A stretch of DNA of 64,000 bases from Pseudoscleropodium purum. Taxonomy: Eukaryota; Streptophyta; Bryopsida; Hypnales; Brachytheciaceae. Below the pieces are notes generated by a model that was given only the letters and a program-made list of their open reading frames with translations, was not told the DNA's origin and searched no databases. The stretch lies in assembly GCA_963969395.1 (NCBI GenBank), contig OZ017797.1:27218001-27282000 (forward strand). The letters run 5' to 3'. Within the stretch, counting starts at the first letter, position 1; every line of letters starts with the position of its first letter. Positions 23,118 to 36,050 of the stretch are shown here, piece by piece. The position numbers and the translations under genes are program-made.

Positions 23118-26100
23118 CTATGAAGGCCTAGATCCAGTAGAACCTTCAATGGCGGCAGCAGCCTGTTCGATAGCTGAAGCGACTTCCACCCCTCGGTCTT
23201 TTTGTACTCCAACCCAACGTGCATAATCCACCCACCTGCACATATACATCCAAAAATTACGTCCAGCGGAAAAGGCAGTGATGCCCATGACTAAAGCATA
23301 CACAAGAAAGGGTACCTATACCCGACACAAGATCAAACTAGTACAAAAGCTGATATTTCATGTGGAAATGCACGGTGATCTCAAAAAAGGAGAATGAGAA
23401 GAAACCATACATCAATGAACCAAGGAAGGTGTTTCCAGTGCGAACACCAAAACTCATGACACTAAGAAGCAACTTTCGCCTGTGTAACATTGGCTCCAAT
23501 ATGCGCTGCTCAATGACTCCAGCCAGAATTTGATATCTGCAACATATTCCAACTGCTTGTAAGAATACATAACTCAAACATACCCCATTCTACAGCACGG
23601 AATTGGGGAGTGATGCAGGATCGGTATATATTTCCTGAGTAATTACATCACCTTTCTGTATGACCCAAAATGCCTTTCAATCCTAATCTCATATACTTGA
23701 CCTAGTAACCAGTTATAACAGGATAACAGGAAATGCATGTACGAGAACAGTGGTCTTAAAGGTCTGAAACTGTACCGCAAATTACTGGAGACAGCCATGT
23801 ATACTCCATAAGCCAGGCTGGTTTGAAGGATTGGAAGATCTTCTACTTCCCCCTCAAAGTTCTTGTCAAGCTTGCGACGGGCGGCAGTTAATGCATTCGT
23901 AGACGCTGTTCCAACCTGCATGAAATTTCAGTCTAATTAGATTACCCGAATCAGTGATTAAAGCTGTGTACGGAACAAAAAGCAAGCCTTAACTAACACG
24001 GGGTACATTATTCATATCAGAACTTTGAGTTTCAGTTAAAAAGAAACTAAGCAAGTGCAGCAATATGTTAGTTTCAAATACAGAAGCAAAACAAGAAATA
24101 GACATTACGAGTGAAACTTTTAGGTCACAGCATACCAGGGAGGCTGTTGTACCGACAGCCAACAACTTGGCTCCGTTCCTCTGCAAAATTAACAGACGCA
24201 ACTCTCTCAGTACATGGAATGACAGACCTCGGCAACAATTTACTTCCAACCAAAAGTTTTGAAAACCCGACAGCTTCAGGACGACAATCACAACTATCCA
24301 GGCGAAGCAGAAGCTTACCACAATAGCGCCAACACGCTGCAAGAGTGTGAAGGTTTGACCTGTAATTGCAACCTGCAAATAATAGATGAACCAACCCAAG
24401 TGTTGCAAATTAGCTAATATCTCGATAGGTCAGGGCAACATTAACGTAGGTGATTCCTGCCTGACAGCTCGCTGTCTTCGCGTAAAATAAGATGGTAAAA
24501 AAGTCGTCGTTGCATGACAAACACGTGAAGCATACGAAGGAAATGGTCACCTGGAAAGCATTATCAGGACAGTTATAGAAAAACTTCGCAAGTCCTCCTG
24601 CGCCTGCCGTCAGTCTAGGACGTAACGACACTGTAGGGGCTGGTAGCCACACTAGCATAAAATCAGCAATCACGGCCATCACCTATTCCGGCCAAGAAAA
24701 CAAAACCAAGATCAGCAAAAATTATGATTCTTTGTGATCTCTAGCTACGTCATATCAAACTCAGAATCAACAATGAGAACAAGATTCCAATAGCTCCCAA
24801 ATTAGTACAACTTCCCAGCCGAGAGTAGATACGCAACGAATGTCGTAAATGTCATAAATTTCAATAAATTTCAAAACATTAAACTATGTTCTAGTAAGGC
24901 ATGGTTGCTGCAAGTTTAAGGATAACACTACCGTAAATAACAAGAGCTGAACAAGATGAGCATACCACATCTGCAATGACAAAATCCAGTTCCTTCGAGA
25001 AATTTTCTTTCCGCTTCTCCAGTTCGGCAGCTGTCTGCAAATTCAAAACCCGACAGAGATTATAATTAAAAGTTCACGAAAGACAATATATATAATAGAA
25101 GACATTAAAATTATGTCTCGAGATATTTCTTCATGCACGCGAAATGTCATGATTCGTCCTAATTTGAATTCTAGACGAGAAAAAGCTGCAAAACACAATG
25201 CTACTTGAGCATCCTCATGAGATTACGAAGAATAAATCCAGCCGGAAAGACGTGGTATGTGTAAGACTGGTAAAGAATCTACTCCACCATTGGTGAGAAA
25301 ATTTCCCTAAATATACAAAGAAGGCTGCTGCGATTGGACTGTCAACCATCAAATCACTTCATTGACACCGAGAGCAGATCTTCACCAAATAAGGGCCAAG
25401 AAAATTTCCAATAATTTCCTGATATCGGACTCAAAGCGGGTACTTACTCGCAGACTAAGAGAATAAGCGGAACCCTATGCTCTCTAGTAGAGCACTTCGT
25501 ATCGAGCAGACTGAGTACAATGATACGGCTTCGTTGCAAAAGTAAATCCCCATCGAAACAGCACAGTGGACGTGAAAACATAAGTTGCACAGGAATGTGA
25601 CCTTCGTAAAGATTCCGACGCCGCATTCGATCCCAACTTTTGTCATGAACAAATCGTCAGCAAGAAGACGCTCCTTAAATCCTGCGAAATTAAGCAACCA
25701 GCCGAAGAACTTGGACTCCTGCAACTCAAAGAATTTTTTCACGATGCCGCCCGTGATGCGCCCCTCCTGAATCGCAGAGGCGAGATCAGCCGGCAAGTTC
25801 TCCAGAGTTTTCCCCAGCCCAGTCAACACCATGAGAGCCTCCTCGCGGTTCTTATCGCCGCCCGCTCCTTCCTCTTCGTCGTCGTCATCCCTACCCCCGT
25901 AACCCTTCACTCCACTGCCACCTCCGCCACCTCCGCTGGCAGGCTCAACAGACGTATTCGCCCGCACCCGCCTCCCGAATTTTTTCACGATGGGCGACCC
26001 CCAATGCCCCAAACCCTGCACCTGCTGCTGCTGCTTCCACGACTGCTTCCGCTCCCCAAAGCTCATCACACAAACTCTGCTATTCCTACTACTCCCGGCA

Positions 26101-26171
26101 TCTTTCAACGACAAAGCTCCGATGCTCACAGCCTGGCCCGTGCTCATCAAAGCGCCAACTCGGAGAGCCAT
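23118..26171 (-). CDS. RER: RETICULATA-related protein (DUF3411 family), plastid membrane
   Basis: Plant-specific plastid envelope protein family; members affect leaf mesophyll development and reticulate pigmentation, but the biochemical role is unknown. Eight exons keep phase: 25602-26171, 24966-25034, 24551-24682, 24319-24372, 24136-24180, 23776-23915, 23411-23536 and 23118-23235, giving 417 residues. The N-terminus up to about residue 75 looks like a transit peptide. It is followed by a Gly run (80-85) and an acidic run (DDDDEEE, 95-101). The conserved domain begins near residue 116 and includes FFELQESKFFGWLL, GGLAKFFYNCPDNAFQ, RNGAKLLAVGTTASLVGTA, YGVYMAVSSNLRYQI and RTGNTFLGSLMWVDYAR, with several hydrophobic membrane segments. 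The chosen ATG (26171) is followed by the transit-like sequence; an upstream in-frame ATG at 26270 is possible. The family call is firm, the function general. Confidence 0.94.
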
Positions 26172-29100
26172 AACTGCGACTGGCCGAAACCAAAATGCAC
26201 AACACAAAACCGAGCAACTGCACAAACCAGAACGGCCCTCAACTACCAAATGAGGAACAGCGGAAAACAAAAATGCTTTTTTCGCTTCCTGCGGCTGGCA
26301 CTGGCTGGGAGCCCAGGTCTATAAAGTTCGACAATGGGAATACAACCCAGACCGAAGTATTATGTCTTTAACCTAGCACATACTATAATTAGTGAAGAAA
26401 AATTATTGGTTTGAATAGTTGAATTATAGTAAAGAATCAAAGCTCAGGGGTGTGCAGAGCACATGGCAACATTCGTGAGAGCGATATGAAAGAACGATGA
26501 TGTTACTTGAGCTTTTCCAGGATTCAGTGACCTCACATTACTGGATCTCCGAAGAATCTCGTGATGGATATTGAAGAGAGCGTCTCAGGCCACGAAACGC
26601 TTCAGGTTCAGGTGCAAAATCTCCGGATAATCATGAATATTAGATTTTCTGAAACATGTTTTTGCAGCTGGTGGGCGTCTTTAAGCTTGCGATGATTCAC
26701 ATTCGGCACATGAGGAGGTGTGTACGCGACAACCGTTGACGTTCTGCCATAGAATTGGTGAATTATTTTAGGTCGAAAATTTTGCAAAATTATTCAAAAT
26801 ACCAGTGTGTGGCATGATGAATTTCAACGGTCCCTACTAACTTACGTTCTATCAGGTTGATAAAGTGGAGTGCATGCACTTGCTCCGCACAGAAATCGCG
26901 AAACCGAAGACTGAAGAGCAAATGGAGATGAGGAATGCGTGGCTGAGGCGTGGCCTGGCTTGCCTCTACGAGTAAACGCGGCGACTCGAGTCTCTGGCAA
27001 GTAAAGAAGACTCTGCACGGCAAGTGGTGCAGCGCATAACAGTTTTGACCGTTTCTCTGTCTGAAGGTTTCCGAATTACTGTAAGCGTACCTTGTGATAT
27101 TCGGGAGACAAGAGATTCGTGCTTGCAAATGTGACTGATGCTTCACGCTTCTTAATTTAGAAAAGTTCTAGGGTTTCATTGTTCACCTCTTGTGCCCTAC
27201 TGCTGCTTTCACTTTGATATTACCCCTGAATGTGAACGGCCATTGATTATCGATCACGCAGAGGTGGTAGTGATCTTCTGAAGATATCTGTGTCTGGATG
27301 AAGAAGCTCAGACTCACGCCTTTCATGATGTTAACGAATTCAGTCTCAAACTGCATAAGCAACGACATTTGTGAGAATTGTTTCCCGATCGAGGAACACC
27401 TGTGAGCTGCAAAAATGCCGTCACTTTAGCACGCTAGTCGACCTCATCAAGCCCTAAGTCAATTTAGGTATTCCTTAACTGTCGGTGACTTCTGTCATTA
27501 CATCACCATAGCTGGTTAATTGATGCCGTCAAGATGTCTCCCTACACCAGAAATTCAGCGATGAAATGTTACCTCCCAACGCAACACGTATTTGAATCGT
27601 ATCGCAATACGTGAGCTTCAAGCGACTTGCACAGTGCCAGCAACAGTGCCATCAACATTTCCCTTCAATGCATATATTCTAAAGGGATTCTCACAGGATG
27701 AACCTCAATAAATAGGCAACAACAATCTTCTACTTCATTCACTGACCTTCTCATTCCTCGGTACCGTTCAGGAACTGTTGGCACAGGCCAAGGACGTCAA
27801 TTACAAGCTAAACCACAACTCTGCATAATCGCTATCTAGGGATTCAAAGAGCAAGAATGCAGGATACAAATTCCGTCTATCTGGAAAGCCAAAATATACG
27901 ATTTCATCATGTAATATTATGAGTAAGGATAATGTGCATTTGTAGAACACGGGATCTGATGTTCGGAACCCTAACAAAGGCCGAGGGTGGGATCGTGAAG
28001 CCCAAACGGTCAATCTGCGAATCTTCTCTTCCTGACCCTACTCCCGAAATGAGGTGAAGCTCCTGATTCTTCACACTAATAATGTCGCATATAATAGTAA
28101 GGACTTTCCTTGGTGCACGACAAGAATCAATCATCCACGACATGAAGAGAATTGCAAATCAGGACGAATGCCTCAACCGAAAGAGATACACAAGTGGTGG
28201 AGGTCACCTCTGCAGAAGGAAGGTCTGGCATGGCCCAGCCCCTAGTCAAAGTCCTATGATAGTTCCTGCAAAGGTTGGAAAGGCGACGAAGTCAGTAGCG
28301 CGTACCACTAGAGAGTCCATACAAATATTCGGGAGTTGATGATGAGCACCAAATTACAAAGCATAGCATCTCCACTTTGAACAGACAATAATTGAGTATT
28401 GGAGAATTTTTCTTGAGTCGATATTGTCATGTAGCCCGGCCGGGATCGACATGTTGATCTTTCCGAAACATAAGCGTATTCGACGCCACAGAGGACTTTG
28501 ATCGGGCACTTTCGCTGCTGGAAAACATGTTCCAGTAGAACTCAATAAGTCAGATGTAGAAACTTCCGCGACATAGCTCCGAGTTTTCAGTCTGTACGTT
28601 TTCTTCTAGGGCGAGATGTTAGTTTTTGGCAGCAAGCACTCGAACGACCAAAAGACCAAGCCAAGAAGGAAGAGACGGTTCGTGAAATTCACTAGGTGAG
28701 AATATTCACGATTTTGCTAGAACAAGAAATTGAAAGAGAATAGAGCAAGGGTATACGCACATTATGAAGAAGGTTTCGAACTCGACAACATTCGCGCCGA
28801 TTGAGATTAATTATTGCTCCTGAACATCTGCTACTCCTTCCTCTGCTTCATCTTTTAATTTTCTTCATCACCGTTAGCGTGTATTTGCTGTTACGCAGTC
28901 GATCGGTGTTATTTGGTACCCGAGATAGAGCTCCGAGCTGGAACCATTCAAACGATGACTGTGACCACGACAGCTACAGGAGACAGAGAGCTCAGTTATG
29001 ACATCGCCACAGCCCTGTCAATGCAAAATCCAAAACAATCTTCCGGGATGCTCCCTCAATTACTTACCGCCCGATGGTCGTGACCAGAGTATACCGAGGC

Positions 29101-30480
29101 GACTTGTTGCAGCAATCTGATTTTCCACTGGAGATTGGCCAGAAACGCCTACGCAGTCAGGAAGTGGTTGCGCCGATGAACGGCACTCATATCCTATTGA
29201 ATCAAGGAATGCGGTGTCCTTCAACGGAGAGGTGCAAAACCAAAATGTGTTCATGGAAGTGTACAGTACATTGACACGAGGTCTCTGTCTCAAAGCATTG
29301 TGTGATCTATGTGTGAATTGCGATTGAAGAACGCTTGAAATGTAAAAATTATAATTCTATTCAAGTGATGATTTATTGCTAGTCTTTGACTAGTTTGGAT
29401 TTTTGGCTAACGTTCAACACGGTTTACAAGAGATCGATTCAAGCAGCTTTGCTGTACGAGAATTGTTAGGTGGATTATGCTTTGCGCTAGTTCAACGAAT
29501 GGTTCACACTTTCCAAAGCAAGTCACTACAGAAATTTTCTTACAAGACAGGACTACTGTCTCTGTGTGAATTGCGATTGATAACACTTTAAAACGCATTA
29601 AAAATATTTCTCTTGTAATGCTTTCGTGTTAAAGAACTCTGCCCCGCCACTTCGAATTTATGCCTAATGTTCCATACGGTGTACAAGAGATCAAAACTAT
29701 CCAAAAATTTCTACTGACAGTCGATGTGCACTCTCTCTACTGACTCCATTCTCGGCGCCAAAACATTTCAAGCGTTCAGATTCTCCTGACATAATCCACC
29801 GTAACCGACAACCAGCAACGTGACAAAGCAAACATCTCCTGCCTCGATTCGACGCGAGGAAAATGAAATCGTAAAAATTAAAATGGAGAAATTGAACTGA
29901 AGAATGTGAAGCTCATGCGACACTCACAGAGTACCGATTTTGCAGACATTTGCTACTCGCGACTGAAACTTCTCTTGCAGGAGTTGCACCTGTGAGTGCA
30001 ACAACACTGCATTATGTTTGCATTATTGTAAAATGTGCACTCTCATTACTGAAACGCAAACAATACCGTGTCTGTTTTGTCAAGAAGGTTTCAGCTATGG
30101 GAGGTCGAATGGTGAGAAAAAGGTACGCTAAGTTACCATAACAAAGATGCCTTCAAATCCCTGCGTGGTGACACAAAGTGCGCTTGGATGATTTCAAATG
30201 AGGAGTAAAGTATGGGGCAATGCCCAAAGACATTTTGCAAAATAAAGGGCCAACAAAGAAGGCGGTGCCCAATGAGGAGGTCCTGTATTTTGCAAAGTAC
30301 CTGACGACAAGAGGCATTGCCCGGCGTAAATCGTGGCAAGGAAATGTTCTGTACATGCAAAATTGGATGAACTTTTGTGATGAACTTTCAAATGTCGGAT
30401 GAAATAGTCATGATGCCTGATTATGTGGGCAAAATTGCATGATTGGACATTCTGACCTGATTGCGCAACAGAACCCATCC
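26172..30480. other. 4.3-kb stretch with gene-like composition but no recognised gene
   Basis: The first few hundred bases are the promoter side of the RETICULATA-related gene. Beyond that, composition remains balanced and words are not repetitive, but all frames are under about 120 codons and none shows a domain or a chain of phase-consistent exons. A degenerate tandem duplication lies at 29300-29700. Composition switches abruptly to AT-rich at about 30480. A long non-coding transcript or a fast-evolving gene cannot be excluded. Confidence 0.45.
29300..29700. repeat. Degenerate tandem duplication, period about 255 bp
   Basis: GTGTGAATTGCGATTGA occurs at 29311 and 29564, and ACGGTTTACAAGAGATC near 29420 recurs as ACGGTGTACAAGAGATC near 29677, giving offsets of 253-258 bp. 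The intervening sequence is alignable but diverged. Confidence 0.75.
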
Positions 30481-30900
30481 ATAAAATGTACTAGAAATTT
30501 CCTAGCAGGAATTTACCAATGTAGAACTACATTGTTTACCAAAGTTATTTTTAATGTGTTTATGTTTGTAAATTTTCTCATTGAAATATTATTGATTTTT
30601 CTATAGAACAAGATGCTAAAAAGAGATTGTAGATTATGTTAGTACCTATTTGGATTTACCTAACTATAGATAAGTTCATTTCAAGGGAGATCTATTTAAA
30701 TAGGAATGTTCCTAATTTAACCAAAGTTAATCCTAATGGGACATTGCAACCACAACAAAGAAGAAAATAATATTCCTTTATCCTCAATTAATATGTTATT
30801 CTTACAATTTATTTCTAATTTCACAATATAAACTCTCCACTCTTAAGAGCCACAAAGGTAAGTAACTCCCAAATTATTTTTTTATGTTTATCTTTAATTT
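30481..30900. other. AT-rich intergenic DNA, nothing recognised
   Basis: Abruptly AT-rich after the gene-like block. No gene or terminal-repeat element was recognised. Confidence 0.45.
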
Positions 30901-32370
30901 CTTTTATCACCAACTCGGTCTTGAGCTTTTTTACACCAACCATTCGGATGTACTTGACTGCAACCACCTACCAAGCCGGCTTGTCTTTGATTTGGTCTTC
31001 ACAACCACCCACTAAGCCAGCTTGTCTTTGATTTGATCTTCACAACTACCCACCAAGACCCTTGTCTTTGATTTGGTCTTCACAACTACAACTTCACTTT
31101 CCGTCCTTATAGCTTCCAATTTGGTCTGGTACTTCACCAACATTCAAATCTACTTGGGCCAATTTGATCTACTCCTTCTTAACCTCACAATTTGGTCTCT
31201 CAAAATTTTGCTTCTTCATAATTAACTATCACTTTTAATCTCTCCTTACAAATTAATCAAGCATATTACATTAACTCATTCACAATTTGGAAGTCTTATA
31301 CAAACAACATTCAGGCTTTAACTTCCTAATCGGACTTCACTCACCTACCACTTGAGTTCGGTTTAGCTTTCACTCTTTCCATAATTTCACTCCAATTAGG
31401 ACTCATACATACAATGACTTAGATCACAAACAGCTCACCAACCACACCTAATCGACTTCCATTCTCACATAATATAACAGATGCAACCAATTTTAATTCA
31501 GCTCTGACTCACTTGGTAAATTCACTCCGATAAGGCAGAAATGATCAACTTTATTACAGACACAAATCAAAGTTCATACACAAACAATTCGGTAAAATAT
31601 ATTCTCTTTATAACTCCGATTTGGTGAACAAATTCACCGTTCATACAATAATTGAGTTCACAGCACTAAATCTTCAACACTACATTTACTACACTCAAAT
31701 TCTCTCTAAGTCCTTTCTTCTAATCCAACACATACTTCGTCAAGTAAATCTTCATTTCACCAATTTGAAATCGCTCACTTACAGTTCATCAATTTCTCAC
31801 CCACTTAGTAAATTCTTCAACTTCCTACACAACTTATCACCACAGCACAACCATACTTTTCCGACTTGGACTCAAACATCAATTACGACAAATTTCCAAT
31901 TTGCTCTCACATCACCAACTTACATACAAGCCTCTCTAACTTGACACAAATTCACACACAAGCATTCAAACATTCAAACGCACACACATAAACACAAGAA
32001 AAATACGCAGCTTCACTAGCTAGGACTCCGACTGGCACATCAATAGCAGGTCCCACCAAATGATAGAAATCAAGACCTAATAGGACTCAAGCTAGCGGTT
32101 ACCAAAATCGAGAAAACCACACATGCTTAACCACCTAATCGGAACCGCACTAACTTACATAACCGCAAAACTTGCCTAACTGTGACTCCAACTTGGTAAA
32201 CAATTCACCATAAAACTTTCCAATTGGCAATCAATCCTGCCAACTCCTTCGACTTGTACTTCACACCATTCACGACGACTTGGTAAGCACATACATTCAT
32301 TCCAACTTGGACACATACATGCTCATTCATCTACTTTCCAACCACTTAGTACTCATCCAATTTGGCAATT
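30900..32370. repeat. Region dominated by ACTTGGTAAA-type words
   Basis: CA/CT-rich DNA in which variants of ACTTGGTAAA followed by a TTCACC-like word recur (about 31511, 31614, 31803, 32191 and 32278). Related words such as AATTTGGTC and AACTTGGAC also recur. A clean 41-bp triple repeat lies at 30968-31090. The 107-codon plus-strand frame at 31621-31944 is compositionally biased and is taken as chance. It looks like a decayed repeat. Confidence 0.5.
30968..31090. repeat. 41-bp tandem repeat, three units
   Basis: TTGTCTTTGATTTGGTCTTC recurs at 30981, 31022 and 31062, with one change in the middle unit, inside units that start ACCAAGCC-like and end ACAACTACCC-like. Confidence 0.9.
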
Positions 32371-34435
32371 ACACAACAAAATAGCATGAAATCCCAACCA
32401 AACATGCAAAATGCACACAAAAATACATTAAAAAACACTTCAAAAATCAAAATTTTACCCCCAATTAGGCCATTTACAGAGATTAGAAAAGATGTTTTGT
32501 TAGTAAATTTTGGCAACTTATATCTCCTTGCTCTAAATCTGCATTTTTATTAGTCAAAAGAATGATCTTACTTAAATTTGAATTCAACTAATGAAAATGT
32601 AGTTTATCAAGTCTTTTTTCTACAATTCTACTCCTACTTGAACTTTAAGTCTATATCCACAATTTATTGATGTACATCATAATGGTGTACATAAAATATG
32701 ATGTGCATCATAATGTTCCATACTAGCTATGATATACACCAATGATGAAATTTTTAGAACTTTTAAGCATATATTGTATTGGATATGAATTTTAATATTT
32801 TTTAAAATGTATATGGTAATTTCTAATTTTTTTTTTTTAAATCTGAAAACTTTGTGACTTATAGAAGATATATGATCTCATCTTTGAAAAATAAAATAAA
32901 ATAATTTTCACTTATATTCTATGGTATAATAGAACATTCAAAGCAAAGGATATTGAGGTTTGGTTTCTATGGTTACAACAAAGTGGCTTTGGCATTATAG
33001 CATTCATTTGGCTCACTTTTTGAAAAAAACATACCCTCAACTTTATAACATTCATTATAGATCTAGCTTATGTCTATGCAAGGCTTCTTCTTTTTTAGTT
33101 GTAGCCAACAAACATCTCAATCAAGGTTTCCATCTAAGCATCAAAAAGTCCATCTTTTGAATAGAGTTTTTCATCATGATGTTTTGACCAAATGCCTTTT
33201 CATTCATCCTAAATAATAATTGAATGAAATATTTCATAAAAAAACTTCCTTTATGGCAAATCTAATGAAATTGAAACAAATAATGTACTTTTACTAAAAT
33301 ACATTCAAACCTCTTTAATATGACCTTCTCTTTAATGACATCCTCAAATAGTATGCACATTGACCTTATTATCATTGCATATAACATATTACACTTCTCT
33401 TACAATCAAAATATTTGACCCATTCATATGATCCATTCATGTGACTATTAGAATCTTCTAAATATATTAGACTAAAGGAGTTAGAGTGTATAAACAAGAA
33501 TCTACCAAAATTTTAATAATTTAGAGAAGTAAAAGGTAAACTCTTGTAAACACTTGATTAAAGATAGTACAATTACTTTTGAAATTTTTTTCTAAAAAAT
33601 TGCAACTTCTATAACATATCTATATTGTCAAATCATGTATAAAATTCTATCTTCATTACATTAATAAATTACTCATTTTTCTTGAAGCTTCTTCAATGAT
33701 TATTATTTTCATGACATGCATTTTTCATAGGATTGATGGATTCAAGTTTGTTTTGTTTATAATGCACCCCATCCACAATGTTAAGAGAAATTTTTGAATA
33801 AGATATATACCCTAAAAGCAACATTTTTTCTAGTCCCACATTCTTCATGACCTTTGATGAGAAAAATGTGCATTGGATTAGCCATTTCAAGAAAAATTCA
33901 TTCCAAGTAGTTTTGTAGTTTTTCAACACTCTATGAATATTTCACAAGTTTGAATCCTATGATACCTACTAAAATCTATAAAGTGGTGCCTCAAATAACA
34001 AAAATGAACCTACTAACACAAGATTTCACACTTAAAACTCACAACACTTCAACCACTACTTTGTATTTCAAAACAAAGAAGGTTGAAGTATAGAATGCAA
34101 AATGAATTTATAAAATGAACTTCTAAAAAGCCCATACATGCCCATCATTAGGTTTGAATATGAACATAGCCATGCCATTATTTAGGACCCTCTGTGTGTA
34201 TAAAAAAAATAAAAACCTTCTTTAAAGTATTCTTGCCCACCCAAAATTTGGGTAGCTTGACAACCTAAACTTCTCCTTTACAAATTTGACCACAAGTACT
34301 TGTTGAAAATGTAGCATCCTACTAGTTCATTAATCATTAAGATTGGAAATACAAAATTGGCACTTGAATTAATTCTTTAACATTTGTATAGATTCTACAA
34401 ATTTTTTTGCAAATATTTTATAATTTGAAGGATAC
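32371..34435. other. AT-rich intergenic DNA, nothing recognised
   Basis: AT-rich sequence without a supported gene. A small 31-bp-spaced repeat GATGTACATCATAATG / GATGTGCATCATAATG lies at 32669 and 32700. Confidence 0.5.
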
Positions 34436-34695
34436 ATTAGAAGATTTTTGAGGGCTCTAAGAACCTTCTAATTATCAAGTCGTGTGAACTATAGGAACGC
34501 AATTGCTACAGTGATTGCATAGTAGTATGACATGGGTGAGACCCTACCATGTCATTTAAATTTTTTTTTCAACTTTGTTTTGCATTTTAAGAGTTCAACT
34601 TTTTTTCTTTCAATTGGCCATTCCCTTTGCTACAGGGATTAGCTACGAGGAACAAGCCTAGAAACTAGCTATCAAAGCCTCAAAAATCTTCTAAT
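34436..34695. mobile_element. 260-bp foldback MITE, copy 1 of a pair
   Basis: Both ends read inward as ATTAGAAGATTTTTGAGG (the right end on the minus strand), a near-perfect 18-bp terminal inverted repeat. The interior contains CCATGTCATTTAAATTTTT and GGAACAAGCCTA. An inverted homologue of nearly equal length lies at 59707-59962. No coding capacity and no clear target duplication, so the superfamily is unassigned. Confidence 0.75.
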
Positions 34696-35099
34696 ACTAG
34701 TCAGTTTGGCCTCAAAAAATAGCTTTTCTGAATTCAAAAAATGACCCTTCAAAAATGACTTAAAAAATAAAAAATATATGTATATTTTAAAATTACTATG
34801 ATAAAAAATTAACATTTTGAACTTGAAGGAAAAAAAATTAATGTTAAAATCACAAAATATTCAATCTATAATTGATTTTTGAAGGAATTTTTTATTTTGG
34901 GATTCAAATATTATTGAAAATAATTGGTTTGTGAACTAGTTGATCTAGTTGTATGGATACAATCTATAAATCATATTTTACAACTATTGTTTGAGAGGCT
35001 TCATTAAATTATTCTTTAAAGTTTCATTTCATAATACATCCTCATAATTTTGAAAATCTATAATCCACCCTAATCTTCATAGGGTTAAAAATTAATAAT

Positions 35100-36050
35100 T
35101 AACCCCTAAAGGTTTTTGACTATGTTTTCACCAAAAACACTCTAAAAACTGCCATTTCTAGTGCAAGTACCCAATTTTTGAAAAAAAAAATTTAAACACA
35201 AGTAACCATAGGATCTTGTATTAAACTATTTTGAGAAGATGTGGTAAAAATTTCAGAAATTTTCACCATATAGATTGTAAGATATTAGCGTTTGAATTCA
35301 CAAAAATCCTTTTTTTTTCCTTGCAAAAATCCAGGCAGCTACACTTCACAAGGTCACATTTGCATGAAAAAATGTCCAAAATGGTGGTTACTCTTTGAAT
35401 TCATTCTTAAAAGCAAGTTGGCTATGTGCTTGAAAATTTTTAGATATTTGGAATTGTGCAACATGTAGGAAAAAAATAGTAAGTAGAAATGAAGTAGAAA
35501 ATGATTCAAAGTACTAAGTTGTTAATAATTTCTTTATGGAATTGAAAAATGCCAATCCAATGGTTGAAATGTTATAATAAAAAATTTACACCTAAATTTT
35601 TTTATTTTTTTTCAAAAATATTTAAAATTGAGTAAAAAAAGAGGGCTTCAAAGTTTATTTCAGAGTAGAGATTCCATAACTATCTACAAACTACCCCAAA
35701 CTAAAATTCCTCATAACTTTTGATTCATCAATCAAAATTCAATTATTCAAAGCTTTCCATGTAGATATAAATCTAAAGAATCAATTTCAAATTTTTAATT
35801 TTTGAAAAAAGTGATTTTTTGAAGAATTTTTTTTGTTGCCCAAGCTACCCGCCAAGCGCTGAAAATCACATTTCATACAATAACTTTTTAGCCATGTAGT
35901 CAAAAGTTATAAAAAATTTTGGACCTTAAAGCTACTCCTTGGGCACATGTCATGTTAAAATTTCAAAGAAAAAAATAAAAACTCCATCTATAGTGAGCTG
36001 TACCAAATCACTATGTTGCCAAAAAATGGGGTTTAGGGCTTTAGGGGTTA
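35100..36050. mobile_element. 951-bp terminal-inverted-repeat element, copy B
   Basis: Bounded by TAACCCCTAAAG (35100) and CTTTAGGGGTTA (ending 36050). Read on the minus strand it aligns with copy A at 1134-2093 along its length, including the internal words GTGAAAACATAGTCA near one end. No transposase frame. It is a non-autonomous DNA element present twice in the window, in opposite orientation. Confidence 0.75.
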
